A stretch of DNA of 64,000 bases from Mesostigma viride (Eukaryota; Streptophyta; Mesostigmatophyceae; Mesostigmatales; Mesostigmataceae): contig RPFO01000002.1 in assembly GCA_009746045.1 (NCBI GenBank), positions 1,339,807 to 1,403,806 on the forward strand. Reading direction: 5' to 3'. How positions within the stretch are numbered: the stretch's first letter is position 1; every line of letters begins with the position of its first letter. The translations under genes were made by a program, and so were the position numbers. The notes below the pieces were generated by a model. That model was not told the DNA's origin. It worked only from the letters and a program-made list of their open reading frames with translations, and did not search any database. Positions 50,641-61,631 of the stretch are shown here, in pieces.

Positions 50641-53190
50641 TTGTGATGGTGTGTTTGGGTGTGACAAGGATGGCGAAAAATTGCACGTACTTACTCTTTA
50701 AGATATAGAACGCCCAATTTTTCGCCACCCCGCCACCCCTTGGCGCGGGTAATAGGTGGTGTTTGTCAAGGTGTGACAAGGATGGCGAAAAATTGCACGT
50801 ACTTACTCTTTAAGATATAGAACGCCCAATTTTTCGCCACCCTGCCACCCCTTGGCGCGGGTAATAGGTGGTGTTTGTCAAGGTGTGACAAGGATGGCGA
50901 AAAATTGCACGTACTTACTCTTTAAGGGGAGGGTCCCATAGAAATATATCAAAACTTACCCCCCCTAATAACTACAGAAATGCAACTGACAACCACTGAA
51001 TGATGTTTGGGGACCATAAACATGATGTTTGGGCATGCATACCACCACTTGTTGGGGGTAATACCCCCAGCCATACACCAGCTATGAGCTAAAAATAGAA
51101 AAAAACGCTGTCCGGGGCACATCTTGCCCAGAACAGTGGGAGAACCAGTTGCATGAAAAAAGTAATACCCATATAAAAATGTCATGGGACATGGTTTCTA
51201 CCTAATTGGATCAACAAAATCAGCACATCCCTTTGAGTTATTAATTTTTGGGCCAAAAATACGCTTTTTTAGGCGGGGCGTCCCCATACACACTCATAAC
51301 ACATCAATTAGGCCTAAAAAGTAATAGTCAAATTCTGTCATGACCATAGAAGGCACTGTCAAAGTTTGGTGGCATTCTGAGCTCAGCTGTAGCAGTTATT
51401 AATTTTGGCAGTTGGCCACCTGTGCAGACGCTAAGGAAGGCATTAGTGAGTATTAAGGCACACTAACACTTCCTATGCCATCCAAAAGGCTCCTGACCAT
51501 GCCCAATTCGACCACAATGTACAAGGAGGTGGCTGGGCACGTCATGTGCCCTTGCCTTACCTCGACACGGGCAACCTGTTGCGTGTGTGCACAACAATGA
51601 GGCAGGTAGCTCTACATGCCTAGCCGACACTTCTAAAGCATATTTCAGGTTTATGGTGTGGGCATCATCCCAAAACCAAGCTCAAACACACCCTAGGTAG
51701 AAAGCCATATCCACTAATTGCCCAACAAGGGTAACAACAGACAGTCCACAGAGAAAGCAGAATTATCATACATGCTGCTTGCCAAGGCTTCTTACCATGG
51801 TTACCTTGCCTTGCTAGCTAGCATATGAATTAGGGCTCTCCCATTTTAGTGGGAGAAAGGCCAACAAGACAACGATAAACCCTACCTACGTGCAGTTCCA
51901 CCCATGCAGTATGCCCCTCAGAAAAACCACTGCCACCTTTCTTTCCAGCGCAATTGTTTGCCAAGAAACAAACTCAAGCTTGTGAGCCTCTAACCACAAT
52001 GAAGCCTCTGCTAAGAAAGGCCGCGTCAATATTCACACAAAACTGCGTGCTGTTAGCAATCTCCTTCCAAGAAACCACTCAGCAAATCCCTGACAACTTG
52101 ACGATATGCCACGGTCACGCTTTGACACATCCCAGCCATGCAACGTATGTATAAAAACCACTGAAAGGTGCCAGGAATCTGGCGATGCGCAGCACGGAAT
52201 GGCATTATACCTGGCGCTAACTGCACGGAAAAAAGCCGAAAACTTGCGTTGATAGCCCATAAAGGAAGCGAAACATTCATAGGGTCACGTTGATCACACG
52301 ATCGTACCATTACCGGAATTGTCCTTCGCCCAGCGGCGCAAGAAAGAACAACCTTCCATGGAATAATAAGACGCGCATCCCGCGAGCCTGGAGAGTGTCT
52401 TACCGATCATGACGGAAATCTTGCCGAAACCCAGCAAATTTTTTAAAGCTTTACCAATAACGATTTAAACGCATCCTTGACGCTAGGTAAAGCCCATAAA
52501 ACCTGACAATCACCGCCGCCAGCGTGCGTTCTAATTTATTCCTCTCGACGAAAACATCAGATTGGACCCCGGTGGCGATGGTCATCAATAAAATCATCGA
52601 CACTGCAAAAAACGCGAACTCCGCTACGAAGTAGTATCATTTACTCATCGTCTTTAAGATTCGCTCAGTTTCTCTGCATTCCGCGAGCTATCTTTTTCTA
52701 CTCTGCCTGAAAGCACGTCGCCATGGCCAGCTCCGGTAGGGGTGCGCGCCCCGTGCACCACTTTTTCACGGTACGGACGGGTACCGCGAATTTTTCGGCG
52801 CCAAAATATTCGCGCCGGGACCGTCCCCATAGATATAGAACGCCCAATTTTTCGCCACCCTGCCACCCCTTGGCGCGGGTCATAGGTTGTGTTTGTCAAG
52901 GTGTGACAAGGAATTGGCGAAAAATTGCACGTACTTACTCTTGAAGATATAGAACGCCCAATTTTTCGCCACCCTGCCACCCCTTGGCGCGGGTCATATA
53001 AAGGTGTTTGTCAAGGGGTGAGAGTGATGGCGAAAAATTGCACGTACTTACTCTTTAAGATATAGAACGCCCAATTTTTCGCCACCCCCCCCCACTGGCC
53101 GGCGCTTGGGTTGGCGTGGGTTGTTGGAGGTGGCGAAAAATTGCACGTACTTTACTCTATATATAAAGAACGCCCAATTTTTCGCCATGT
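50641..53190. repeat. 112-bp satellite with internal inverted repeat, split by an insertion
   Basis: Units at 50661, 50773 and 50885 (exact 112-bp spacing) and further units from 52829 to about 53190. Each holds GGCGAAAAATTG and, about 30 bp later, CAATTTTTCGCC, a perfect 12-bp inverted repeat around TACTTACTCTTTAAGATATA. The array is interrupted by the element at 50936-52828. Confidence 0.9.
50936..52828. mobile_element. TTAA-type DNA element, 1.9 kb, non-autonomous
   Basis: Inserted exactly at the TTAA of the 112-bp satellite (50932-50935). Termini are GGGGAGGGTCCC and, inverted, GGGGACGGTCCC. The right-hand TTAA has changed to ATA. No ORF above 110 codons is present. Its right half is repeated, inverted, at 48177-49100, and more distantly at the left of the 21416-23704 element. 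Confidence 0.75.
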
Positions 53191-53505
53191 CCTCGCATGG
53201 TGAGGGAGGCGACGAGGGCCGCGCGGCGGGGTGTGCAGAGTGTCACTGGGTCTACACACATCTGGTCAGACGACCTATGAAGAATCCCATACGACCTGTG
53301 TCGATGCATGAGAGGTTTACTCTGGATGTTTAACCCATAGTTAGAACTGCATTTCGAGACGAATGAAAATTGTTTTCAGCATGCATTGACGCGTTGTATA
53401 CTGCATAAACGAATTCATTAAAATTTATATCACATTCACATTCGTTATCAGCTCAACAAGAGCGAAATGGCAAACTCGTTGCCGTCGTCAACTCAAGACG
53501 ACACT

Positions 53506-54084
53506 CTACTCGATCCTGTCCTTGGAGTTTCCAGTCGGGCTCTTCACAACGTTCGAGGTGGACTTCCTCTTGTCGTTAAGGCCGCGGGAGCTTGACACTT
53601 CCTCGCGGTTCCTCTTCCTGCCATGGGAAGTGGCGGTCTTTGCGTCCTCGAAACCCTTCTTTGTCTCCTCCCATGCCTTGTAGAGGGCAACGGGGGAAAT
53701 GCCCGGCTGGCGCTTGGACTTGGAGAAGCCATCGACGAATTCGTCAACCATCTTAACGCATCCGTCGGCTTGGTCGAGGCGAATCCACTCGCAACGGTCC
53801 TCGACCTTCCTCGGCCTTGCCGCGTTCCTCTCGTAGACCCACTCGACGCAAATTTTTGGCGTCTTGCGGTCGACATCGTCATATCCAGCGTCGTGAATCT
53901 TGAGAACCTCGCAGGTAGGTCCGGTGCCTCCAACAGCACCGGGTGCCCCGGACAAAAGGGAGACCTGATGCGTCAGGTAGGAGAGTTGGTCCGATATCTT
54001 TGTCTGGCCGTCCTCGAGACTATCGAGGTATTTTCCAAGCGTGGCCAACGCCTTCTCGCAGGGCCCTGCGTTTCGGGAAGCCAT
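53506..54084 (-). CDS. Viral protein of unknown function, 192 aa
   Basis: Intact ORF, the last of the viral block in reading direction. Residues 1-45 are helix-prone (KALATLGKYLDSLEDGQTKI). The middle contains CVEWVYERNAARPRKVEDRC and KMVDEFVDGFSKSKRQPG. The C-terminus is Lys/Arg/Ser-rich with GRKRNREEV and NDKRKS, which could act as nuclear localisation or DNA-binding segments. The family is not recognised. A nuclear or DNA-associated role is a guess from composition. Confidence 0.6.
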   Translation of the reverse strand: MASRNAGPCEKALATLGKYLDSLEDGQTKISDQLSYLTHQVSLLSGAPGAVGGTGPTCEVLKIHDAGYDDVDRKTPKICVEWVYERNAARPRKVEDRCEWIRLDQADGCVKMVDEFVDGFSKSKRQPGISPVALYKAWEETKKGFEDAKTATSHGRKRNREEVSSSRGLNDKRKSTSNVVKSPTGNSKDRIE

Positions 54085-54433
54085 GGCTACCGGCAGAGGG
54101 CTTGCAACGTGAGATGCGTGACCTGCACGTGATTTTGCCTATTTGTGCACCGTGTGCAAAGGTCCGTTACGTCTGCTGGCACGGCCTGGACAGGGCGCGA
54201 AGGTGGCGAGACTTGCACAAGTGTCGAACTTGGCTAAAATTTGCAGTGATGCAAGTCCAGAGTGGCCTCTACCACGTGGCGAGTTCTGGGACGTGAATTC
54301 AGGTAAACGGACTCGTAAGCTCGCGCGTACTCGGGGTCGTTTCTCATACGCCTGAACGAATTCTCCAGGGTGTCCACCAGTGTGAATTTTCCAAGGCATC
54401 CACCCATACATATTGTCGTATAATGCACAGAAA

Positions 54434-54948
54434 TTACTTACCGTGACATTTGCATTTATTAAAACCTCGCACCCTCTCAAATTGTAACACGCAGACGAAA
54501 GATTCATATGCAGCAACGTTTTGATATTCCGTGTCTCCTACGTCCCTATCTATGTGGGCCAGCCTTATCTCCAGAATGCCCCCGTTCCTAAAGAGATGTG
54601 GATTCCTCAAATTGAAATATGCGTGATCATTGATCAAAGAATAGTCGAAAGTGGTCGTTGTTGCTGTTGTTTTTTTGCATATTTCTGATCCCAGCACAAC
54701 CCCCTGGTCCAAATTGTGCTCACCGCCCAAGAAACTGGGGGATACCAAGCCAATGAGCACGTGAGGGGGGGTGCTTTCGATTCCTGCAATGGATGCAAAG
54801 TGAAGCCTGCCTCTCCAATCCCCGTCGATGATGGGAGCACTTGGATCTGGCTTAATTTTAAAACGAAATGCCGCATTGTTGCAACGTCACTGTCACTCGA
54901 TGAAGCCTCGCTGTCAAGTACTATCTGGTAGTAGTTAGGATAGTCCAT
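54434..54948 (-). pseudogene. Viral structural-type gene with one frameshift
   Basis: Frame 1 starts at ATG 54948 (MDYPNYYQIVLDSEASSSDS) with a TATATA stretch just upstream and runs to about 54720. Frame 2 continues SFLGGEHNLDQGVVLGSEIC, LINDHAYFNLRNPHLF, LEIRLAHIDRDVGDTEY and ends at 54434. Joined length is about 170 residues. The alternating hydrophobic strands and the LEIRLAHID... VLQFER pattern suggest a small beta-sandwich virion protein, but no family is recognised. A single-base indel near 54720 separates the halves. Confidence 0.55.
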
Positions 54949-54974
54949 TTCATATATAAACCTAGACAATTTAG

Positions 54975-57900
54975 TTAGGGGTGCCCCACTTGGCCGTGCT
55001 CAAGGTACCCGCGAATCAACTCCAACTCGGCGGCCGTCTTGGCGGTGTTGTAGATTGATCAGGATCTCGCCGATCCAACCATCGAATGTGCGAGCAGTGA
55101 CCGCGTTGTCTGCTCCTATGACAAGCCCACCCGCAGCTGTAGCCGGAGTCCCATTTAAACCGTAACCGCCGTCGGCACCATCACAAGTGCCGAGAACGAC
55201 CTTTGGAGTGCTTGTCGTATCAATTGAAAACGCGAAGACGTGTGCTATCCCGTTATAGAGCACAGACTTCGCACATATGTTTTTGTAGACTCCGGTGTTT
55301 GGGAAGATAGAGACGGTCTGAGCGCTAGCTCCGTATCCCATCTGTATGCTCAACCCACCTGCCGCTCCTATCATAAAGCCTCTTGGATTGGCACCCGTGA
55401 CGTATTCGAACGACGCGTTTTGCTTTACGACCATCAACGCCGAGTTATTGGGTTGGCTCCAGAATGTGGTCCCAGATCCCAACAAGTGCGAGTGTGACGC
55501 GTTCACAAACTTCAACGCTGTCTTCGAGTTCAGCGTATCCCTGGTTGGCCCCTTCGAGGTGACTGACTGAGTTATGTGGTAACCAGAGACAAGGTCCTTC
55601 TTGTTTTTCATGCACTGCACGTTGCTTCCAGCGGACGCCTGAACTGTCCCTGCCGTGTCACTGAACAAGGTAGAAGCATCAGAGGGGTCGTACCATGCGT
55701 ACAAAGTGGCGTCTGTCGATGGGTTATATGCCAGGGTGTATGTGAATGTCAGGGTGTTTGAGGCAGCGTTGCTGGCCCCGGTGACACCTGTCACCGTGTT
55801 TGCCCCAACACTGACCCCCGTTTGCGAGTAGGCGGTCGTAGGAGTGACTGTAAACGAATAGGAAGCACCACTGCCTGTTGGGTTGGAAGCTGTTCCGTTT
55901 GTCACAGTGATATCCCCGACTGCAAACGTCCCAGTCACCGACTCACTGAACGTGGCATTCACAGTGATTGGGCTTGTGCTTGGAGTAGAACCAGCCGTTG
56001 TTGAGAGAGTGATGGTGACTTGTGGAGGGGTATAAGTAAATGACAACGAGTTAGACGCCGAGTTCCCGTTACCCGACACGGAGTCTGTCGCCGCGTTGGC
56101 ACCCACGCTGACGGTCGTCAACGTGTTCGAGGTTCCTGACACGTCGAACGTGTAAAACGCCGCGTTTACCTGCACCAAGTTGGACGCCGTCCCGTTGGTA
56201 ACGACGATGTCCCCGAGCGCGAAACCAGTGACTGACCGGCTGAAGGTGGCCGTCACGCCGACTGGGCTCGTGGACGGTGTTGCCCCGGCCGAAGTCGCTA
56301 GGGTGACTGTAGGCGGCGGGGAGTAGGTGAACGCGACCGTGTTGGACTCGGCGTTTGTGACCCCGAATTCGCCTACCGTCGTGCCATCGACCACCCTCAC
56401 GGTCGTCTGGGAGTATGGAGTGGTCGGTGTCACTGCGAACTGGTATGATGCCCCGGTACCGGTTACCGACGACACTGTTCCGTTGTTCACGTAGATGTCC
56501 CCGATACCAAACCCGGTCACGGGCTTGTCAAATGTGACATTCATTGTGACGGGGCTTGTGGTTGGATACGTCCCTGCAGCTGTAGATAGAGCGACCGTGA
56601 TAGGTGGAGGGCTCAGTGTGAATGTTAGGGTATTAGATGCTTCGTTTCCACCGTCCACCACATCCACTCCCACGCTAACAGTGGTGGGAGTGTGTGCCGT
56701 GACGGGGGTGACAGAGAATGTATAAGATGAACCACTGCCTGTCAACGAGGAAGCGGTCCCATTGGTAACTACTATATCGTCTATGGAAAAACCAGTTATC
56801 GACTGACCAAACGTGGCAGTCACTGCGATAGGGCTCGTAGTTGGATTAGCGCCTGCCGCTGTAGCAAGCGTGACGGCGGTGGAAGGAGGGGTGTATGTAA
56901 ATGATAACAGATTAGATTCTTCGTTGTACGCCCCAGACACCCCTGTTACCTTATTTTCTTTCACGGAAACCGTGGTTGGGATCGAACCTGTGATATTTGT
57001 TATGTCAAAAAAGTAGGTCGCCGGTGCACCTAAAAATAGGTCGACTGCCGTTCCGTTTGTCACGTCAATGTCTGATAGATCAAAACCCGTGACGTCTTCA
57101 TTGAATGTCGCCATAACGAGAACGGGGACATCCGATGGTGTAAGGTCCACTGTTGATAACCCGACCGTGACCGAGGTACTAGGAACGCGGCGTTTATATA
57201 AAAGAGCGCCTCCATGGGTTGGATGTCCTCGGCGTTCCGGTTGGCGACCCCGCGTTTGTCATCGATGCTCTGCGGGCCGCCCTCGAGGCACGCACTGAGG
57301 TACTGCCCTTGATTGCGCGCCTTCATGATTCGCAGACCAAGGGTCTGCTTCTGTGGTTTTGCGCTCACCCTCGCGTCGTTCACTGGCTCCGGGGCGCTCT
57401 TCCGGCTCAGGTCCGGCTGGCCGCCGAGGGCCACGACGAACGCATCCAGTCGGCCTTGGCGCAGCTGGTCCCGGGCCCCGACCTCCCGCCACATGCTATT
57501 CGCATTGCCACCCTGCCTGCACGGATGGGTGGCTGCGGTCTGACTCGTGCCGCCCGGCTGGCCCCAGCAGCATTTTTGGGCTCCGTCGCTCAGTCGTGGG
57601 CGGAAAGCTGCCGGCTCCTGCCCCTTTTGGCAACGGCAGCGCCTGACCTCCTGGACCCCAGCAGCCCTTTGCCCTTCGTCACCGCCATCCAGGAGGCCTA
57701 TGCTGAGATCCAGCAGGCCTGTTCTCCCGTCCGTGCCGCTCAGGCGGTACAGCGCCACCTCCCTCGCGGCACTCCCTCGGTCGCCTCCGTTCCATCTCCC
57801 GCCGCATTCCCTGCTCGCGTCATCGATAAACACCAGAAAACCTACGCGGGTATTCTGCCCACGGCTGATTGGATTGCTCTTTTCGCGGACCTCAACGCCC

Positions 57901-58861
57901 AGGGACGTGCGTGGCTGTTCTCGCTTTCCTTGCGGAGTGTGGGCTCGGCGTACCTTCGTGCTCTTCCCATGGCCCCCCCATTCGCCTTGGCTCCCAGCCA
58001 CTACTCGGTGGCGCTCCGGCACCAGCTATTTGCCCCGCAGCCTCTTGTTCCGGCCGGGCGGCCTTGTGGTAGCTGTGGGCAGCCGCTGGATCCCACGGGG
58101 ACTCACTACCTTGCCTGCATGGGGGGCCAACAGAATCCGAATTGGTATTTGTATTTGCACACTGTCCTCCTGACGGTGGTGCTCGCCATGATTCGGTCGG
58201 TTTTCCCCCCCGCGAACCTCCGGTCCGAGGATGCGGATGGCGCTGCCTTCTATTCCCCCAACCACCGGCCTGACATCGTGGTGCTGGACTTTGAGGGGGG
58301 TGGCCGGCATCTGCTTATTGACGTTTCGGTGGCGCGGCCCTTGGCTCTTAGCCACGTGGCTGGGGCCTCCCTCACGGCAGGTTACACGGCGGACCGGGCG
58401 GAGCGGGCCAAGCTCCTGGCCTACGGCGACGTCGGGCACCATCGTGTGGTGCCCTTTGTCCTGGAGGAGTTTGGGGCCATGGGGCCCCTGACCTCCGCCT
58501 TCTTCAAGGAGTGTTGCCGGCTCCGGGAGGACCGGCTGGACCTGGAGGGCCAGCGGGCCCCATGGTCGGCGCGGACCTGGACGTCATATTGGCGTCAGCG
58601 CTTGTCGGTGGCGCTGACTCGGGCCATGGCTGACATCATGCTCCGCCGTACGCGGGCTGATTTTGCGGTGCAGCAGGGCTATTAGGTTCCTCCCGTTAGG
58701 CGTTTCCATTGGTCTTATCGTAGTATAGAGCTTTGACATGGCTCTGTACATAGGTTTATAGCTGGGCGTTTGCTTTGGTTTGAGTGATTTCACTCTGCTG
58801 TAAGTAATTATATTTTTAATTTATATAAAAGAGCGGGGCATATGCCACTATCCAACAACAT
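54975..58861 (-). pseudogene. Viral fibre: five Ig-like repeats plus LamG-like tip, disrupted
   Basis: The start is ATG 58861 (MLLDSGICPALLYKRRVPS), 12 bases after an in-frame stop. Fourteen codons later a 1.6-kb retrotransposon is inserted. Beyond it, from 57192, the frame continues with five repeats of about 95 residues of the type VTLATAAG...PVGVTATF...SVTGFALGDIVVTNGTASN, which look like bacterial Ig-like domains (Big_12 type). The last 240 residues (LYAWYDPSDASTLFSD... GWIGEILI) look like a LamG/concanavalin-type binding domain. A frameshift near 55043 diverts the end; the other frame gives IYNTAKTAAELELIRGYLEH and stops at 54975. Probable role: host attachment. Confidence 0.8.
57209..58819 (+). 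mobile_element. 5'-truncated RLE-type non-LTR retrotransposon inserted in the viral fibre gene
   Basis: Flanked by the 16-bp repeat TTTATATAAAAGAGCG (57193-57208 and 58820-58835). One open frame of about 488 codons ends at 58685. It starts just after the RT palm (LGVPVGDPAFV) and includes LPARMGGCGL, a CGSC...H...C zinc knuckle at about residues 283-300, and the PD-(D/E)XK-type endonuclease core RPDIVVLDF...LLIDVSV. This architecture is that of R2/NeSL/Dualen-like elements. The 3' end is TGTAAGTAATTATATTTTTA. It is almost identical to element B at 14748-15653. The RT core itself is missing. Confidence 0.9.
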
Positions 58862-59079
58862 TTGTATAGACTAGTCGTCGTTATTTTTTTTGGTTTGGTA
58901 GCGGGTACTTGAAGGTGGGGAGAAGGGGAAGTGCTTGCCTTACGGGAATTGTCATGGACAAACCAGAATCTGCCATTTCTGGGATGTCAAAAATCAACTT
59001 CAACCTGTTAAACGGGTTAGCTGTGATGCCAGGGTCTCGAAAGTAGTCCATCGTTTGTCACTAGACACACATATATTTT

Positions 59080-60330
59080 TTAGAGGTACACAGCTGCCTG
59101 CCTGCCTGCAGCGATGTCCATCTTTGATTCGCACTCCGTGAAGATGTAGGAAATGCAGTCAGTCGCTCCCTTCTCGACTCGCAGCGTGACCACCGATGCC
59201 GTGCCACGAAGGTCAAGGCCGCTCATGTACTCTGGACCGGCACACGGCATATTAAGGTGACACGCCATCGTGAAGTTGTTGTTTAGCCATGTGGTAGGAG
59301 TCATACCCTCCCGGACACAGGACAAGACATTCCCTTGGTCGCCGAACGCGGACAACAGATTGATCCACGCCTCGGTTGCATTCGTACGGTATCCAGGCGC
59401 TAGGTTGGATCCGTTGATGTCGTATTGGTAGGAAGTCATACCATCCGCGATGTGATTGAACATCGTATTGCCGGATGCGTTGGTCACGTCTGCGCCGGCA
59501 GCAACCTGAATCGCCAGGAGTTTGCTGGCGGACGCGGAAGACAGCGACGCCTTGATGGCATAGGGTGAACGAGTCCCGAGCGACTGTTTGGTGGACTGCC
59601 ACGTCCGCCACTTGAAGGAGAGAGTTCCACCCTCGGCCGCAAGCCTGGACGAGAAAATCTGGCCCACGATATCCTCTTGGAACCTGTACGTGTCGATGCT
59701 AAAGTGAATATTGCTCAGTTCGAAACCAACACCTGTCGCTGCTACAACGGCCACGATGCCATCGCCTCCCGCGGCTGCCTGCGCCACGCTAGGGAGCATC
59801 ACCCCTCCGTCCATGAGTGTGATTCGGATCTCGATGGGAGGGAAGAGACTCAGATCCACGATCCGAGGTTCGCCGCTCAGGAACCCCAGAAAGTGGTCGA
59901 TGACGCCGTCCACTGCTGTGTTCGCCTTCACGTTGTTTGTAAGAGTGCCAGCCACGTCAGCGGTGACGGTGTTGCTATTCTTCGACCAACCAGCAGGAGC
60001 CTGTGCGAGGTTGTACTCGACACCTCCGTGCACCGAGAGAAGAGTATGGAACAGCTGGGAGTAGTCGTTGATGCTATCGACGGTCTGCCCTCCTGCCAGC
60101 ACCTCGAGGCGCCTGGATGGAGGACGTGTACGCGGGGAACTTCGCGAACCCCGCCGTGGTCGTCGGCGTCCCGTGAAAAACATGGCGAAGGAATGCAAGT
60201 CCACGAACCCGGACGTGGGCAGGCGAACCGCGACCACGGACCCTTGTTTGATGCCGTCGCTGGCTGAGAGGGTGCTGAGATGCACTCGCTGAGTCGTGTG
60301 TTGGCCTAGCGCCTTCACGAGGTATTGCAT
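59080..60330 (-). CDS. Polinton-like virus major capsid protein, with a local frame slip
   Basis: A 416-codon ORF from ATG 60330. Early residues SGFVDLHSFAMFFTG and LEVLAGGQTVDSINDYSQLF match the start of PLV double-jelly-roll capsid proteins, in which a gene-specific vNGQ-type box is followed by the dYnqL motif. Later parts include LSLFPPIEIRITLMDGGVML, LSNIHFSIDTYRFQED and, near the end, GLDLRGTASVVTLRVEKG. Residues about 55-75 are Arg-rich nonsense. Reading one base over gives TPTTTAGFAKFPAYTSSIQ, the expected sequence. So a 1-base loss near 60169 and a 1-base gain near 60108 compensate each other. It would form the icosahedral shell hexamers. Confidence 0.8.
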   Translation of the reverse strand: MQYLVKALGQHTTQRVHLSTLSASDGIKQGSVVAVRLPTSGFVDLHSFAMFFTGRRRPRRGSRSSPRTRPPSRRLEVLAGGQTVDSINDYSQLFHTLLSVHGGVEYNLAQAPAGWSKNSNTVTADVAGTLTNNVKANTAVDGVIDHFLGFLSGEPRIVDLSLFPPIEIRITLMDGGVMLPSVAQAAAGGDGIVAVVAATGVGFELSNIHFSIDTYRFQEDIVGQIFSSRLAAEGGTLSFKWRTWQSTKQSLGTRSPYAIKASLSSASASKLLAIQVAAGADVTNASGNTMFNHIADGMTSYQYDINGSNLAPGYRTNATEAWINLLSAFGDQGNVLSCVREGMTPTTWLNNNFTMACHLNMPCAGPEYMSGLDLRGTASVVTLRVEKGATDCISYIFTECESKMDIAAGRQAAVYL

Positions 60331-60404
60331 AGACTTTGGGATAGCGCGGAGTACCAGGAGTTGTCAGAAGCCATCGATGGTGTATACACTCGAGTTAGAT
60401 ATTT

Positions 60405-60760
60405 TTACTGAAGGAGCTGGCCGAGTATAGGATTTTTTACTTTCGCCCCGTCCACTCTTCTCTCGAGATTCGATAGGGCGCTCAGCCCCGTGTTCGCGGC
60501 CGAGTACGCTTTCCCGAGGAGCGTACTCTTCGCGATCATGGTAGAGGGGACGTGCCCGAGCGCTGAATCGACGATGCCCGCGACCTGTTTCGCGGCTCGC
60601 GCCCCGTCTCCGATTTTCGAGATAACCTCTCCCGCGACGTGCCGGCCTTCTTGACAGCCGACACGATCGCCGCCCCGTCGCCGACCCTCTTGATTGCGTT
60701 TCCAGCAAACTCGCCCACGCGTCTAGCCACGTTTCCGATCGCGCCAAAATTAAGTTTCAT
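60405..60760 (-). pseudogene. Small Ala-rich amphipathic viral protein, one frameshift
   Basis: Starts at ATG 60760, overlapping the end of the penton-like gene by 11 bases. MKLNFGAIGNVARRVGEFAG continues to AVKKAG. Then the frame shifts near 60640 to RHVAGEVISKIGDGARAAKQ, SALGHVPSTMIAKSTLLG and NPILGQLLQ, stopping at 60405. Joined length is about 118 residues of amphipathic helices with many Ala, Gly and Lys. By position and composition it could be an internal membrane-active or cement protein, as in other viruses of this lineage. That role is inference. Confidence 0.55.
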
Positions 60761-61613
60761 CGTCCTCGACAGTACTAGATGGCTGAGAAATTAATCTGGT
60801 TTGTGGCTGGACGGTCCTGTCGAGTGCCATGTATTTCAAAACGCTCCCAATCTTCCTAGCCTCTATCCCCATGGCCTTCTGAGGGCTTATGCGGAAGGAG
60901 AGCTGAAGAGCCCAGTCAGAGTAGACAGTTATAGGAGCGTCGTCTTCGTCGAGCAGTCGGATCGTGATGTTGCTGGGAGAGTCCTTGAGATGCTGCCACA
61001 AAGGTTTTGCTGCCTGCCAAACAATGGGTTCTAAGAACTGCGACATATTGGGGCAAACTGCCAAAAGACCTCCATATCCAGTGCCTGTCGATGACGATAT
61101 CACATTTCCCCGGACGATGTCACTATACACATACACCATTCGCAGTCTCCCATTCGTTGCTGGCCGGTTGCTAGCGAGGGCGCCTGTTAGAGGATAAGAG
61201 CCTTCCATGAGCCCCAACACCCGGCCCGTTGGCTCATCCACCGAGATAGAGAACTCGACGGCATTGGTCACGGTAAAAAGGCTAGTCGCCCTGTTGTACG
61301 TGACCGAGAACCCGGGATCCACCGCCTTCAAAGCGTCCTCGATGTTTTTCCGGTTTTCGATGGTCGTGTAGGAGCCGAGCGGCAAAGTCACCTTGACGGG
61401 CGACTCGCCGCCAGACAAACGGACAGTGAAGTATCGGTTTCCTTCGCTGATGTGAGTCTGCTCGAACGGAATGGTCATGAGGGTAAGCCCGACGTCGTGA
61501 TAGTCGTCAAGGAGGCCCGCCGGGATGTCCCACACTGGATCCACCAGCGTCCCGCGAGTCCGGTTCTCCGTGCGAAGAGTGAGTGTCAGCGTCTCCTGGA
61601 TGAACTCCTTCAT
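60750..61613 (-). CDS. Penton-like minor capsid protein, 287 aa
   Basis: Intact ORF from ATG 61613. The opening MKEFIQETLTLTLRTENRTR, then the LPLGSYTTIENRKNIEDALK region, LMTIPFEQTHISEGNRYF, and near the end ITIRLLDEDDAPITVYSDWA with LQLSFRI follow the pattern of single-jelly-roll penton proteins of polinton-like viruses. In these the last strand pair has an aspartate-rich turn before a hydrophobic strand. It would form the pentamers at the vertices. The neighbouring capsid gene supports this. The family call is by pattern only. Confidence 0.6.
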   Translation of the reverse strand: MKEFIQETLTLTLRTENRTRGTLVDPVWDIPAGLLDDYHDVGLTLMTIPFEQTHISEGNRYFTVRLSGGESPVKVTLPLGSYTTIENRKNIEDALKAVDPGFSVTYNRATSLFTVTNAVEFSISVDEPTGRVLGLMEGSYPLTGALASNRPATNGRLRMVYVYSDIVRGNVISSSTGTGYGGLLAVCPNMSQFLEPIVWQAAKPLWQHLKDSPSNITIRLLDEDDAPITVYSDWALQLSFRISPQKAMGIEARKIGSVLKYMALDRTVQPQTRLISQPSSTVEDDET

Positions 61614-61631
61614 CGGCCACTTCGTCTGACA

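Noticed and set aside
55000-57150. Start of the fibre at the GTG near 57150
   Set aside because: The Ig-like repeat extends upstream of it, and the real ATG is at 58861 beyond the retrotransposon.
57060-58022. 320-codon minus-strand ORF across the retrotransposon
   Set aside because: It is antisense to the well-supported retrotransposon ORF and has no protein-like features.
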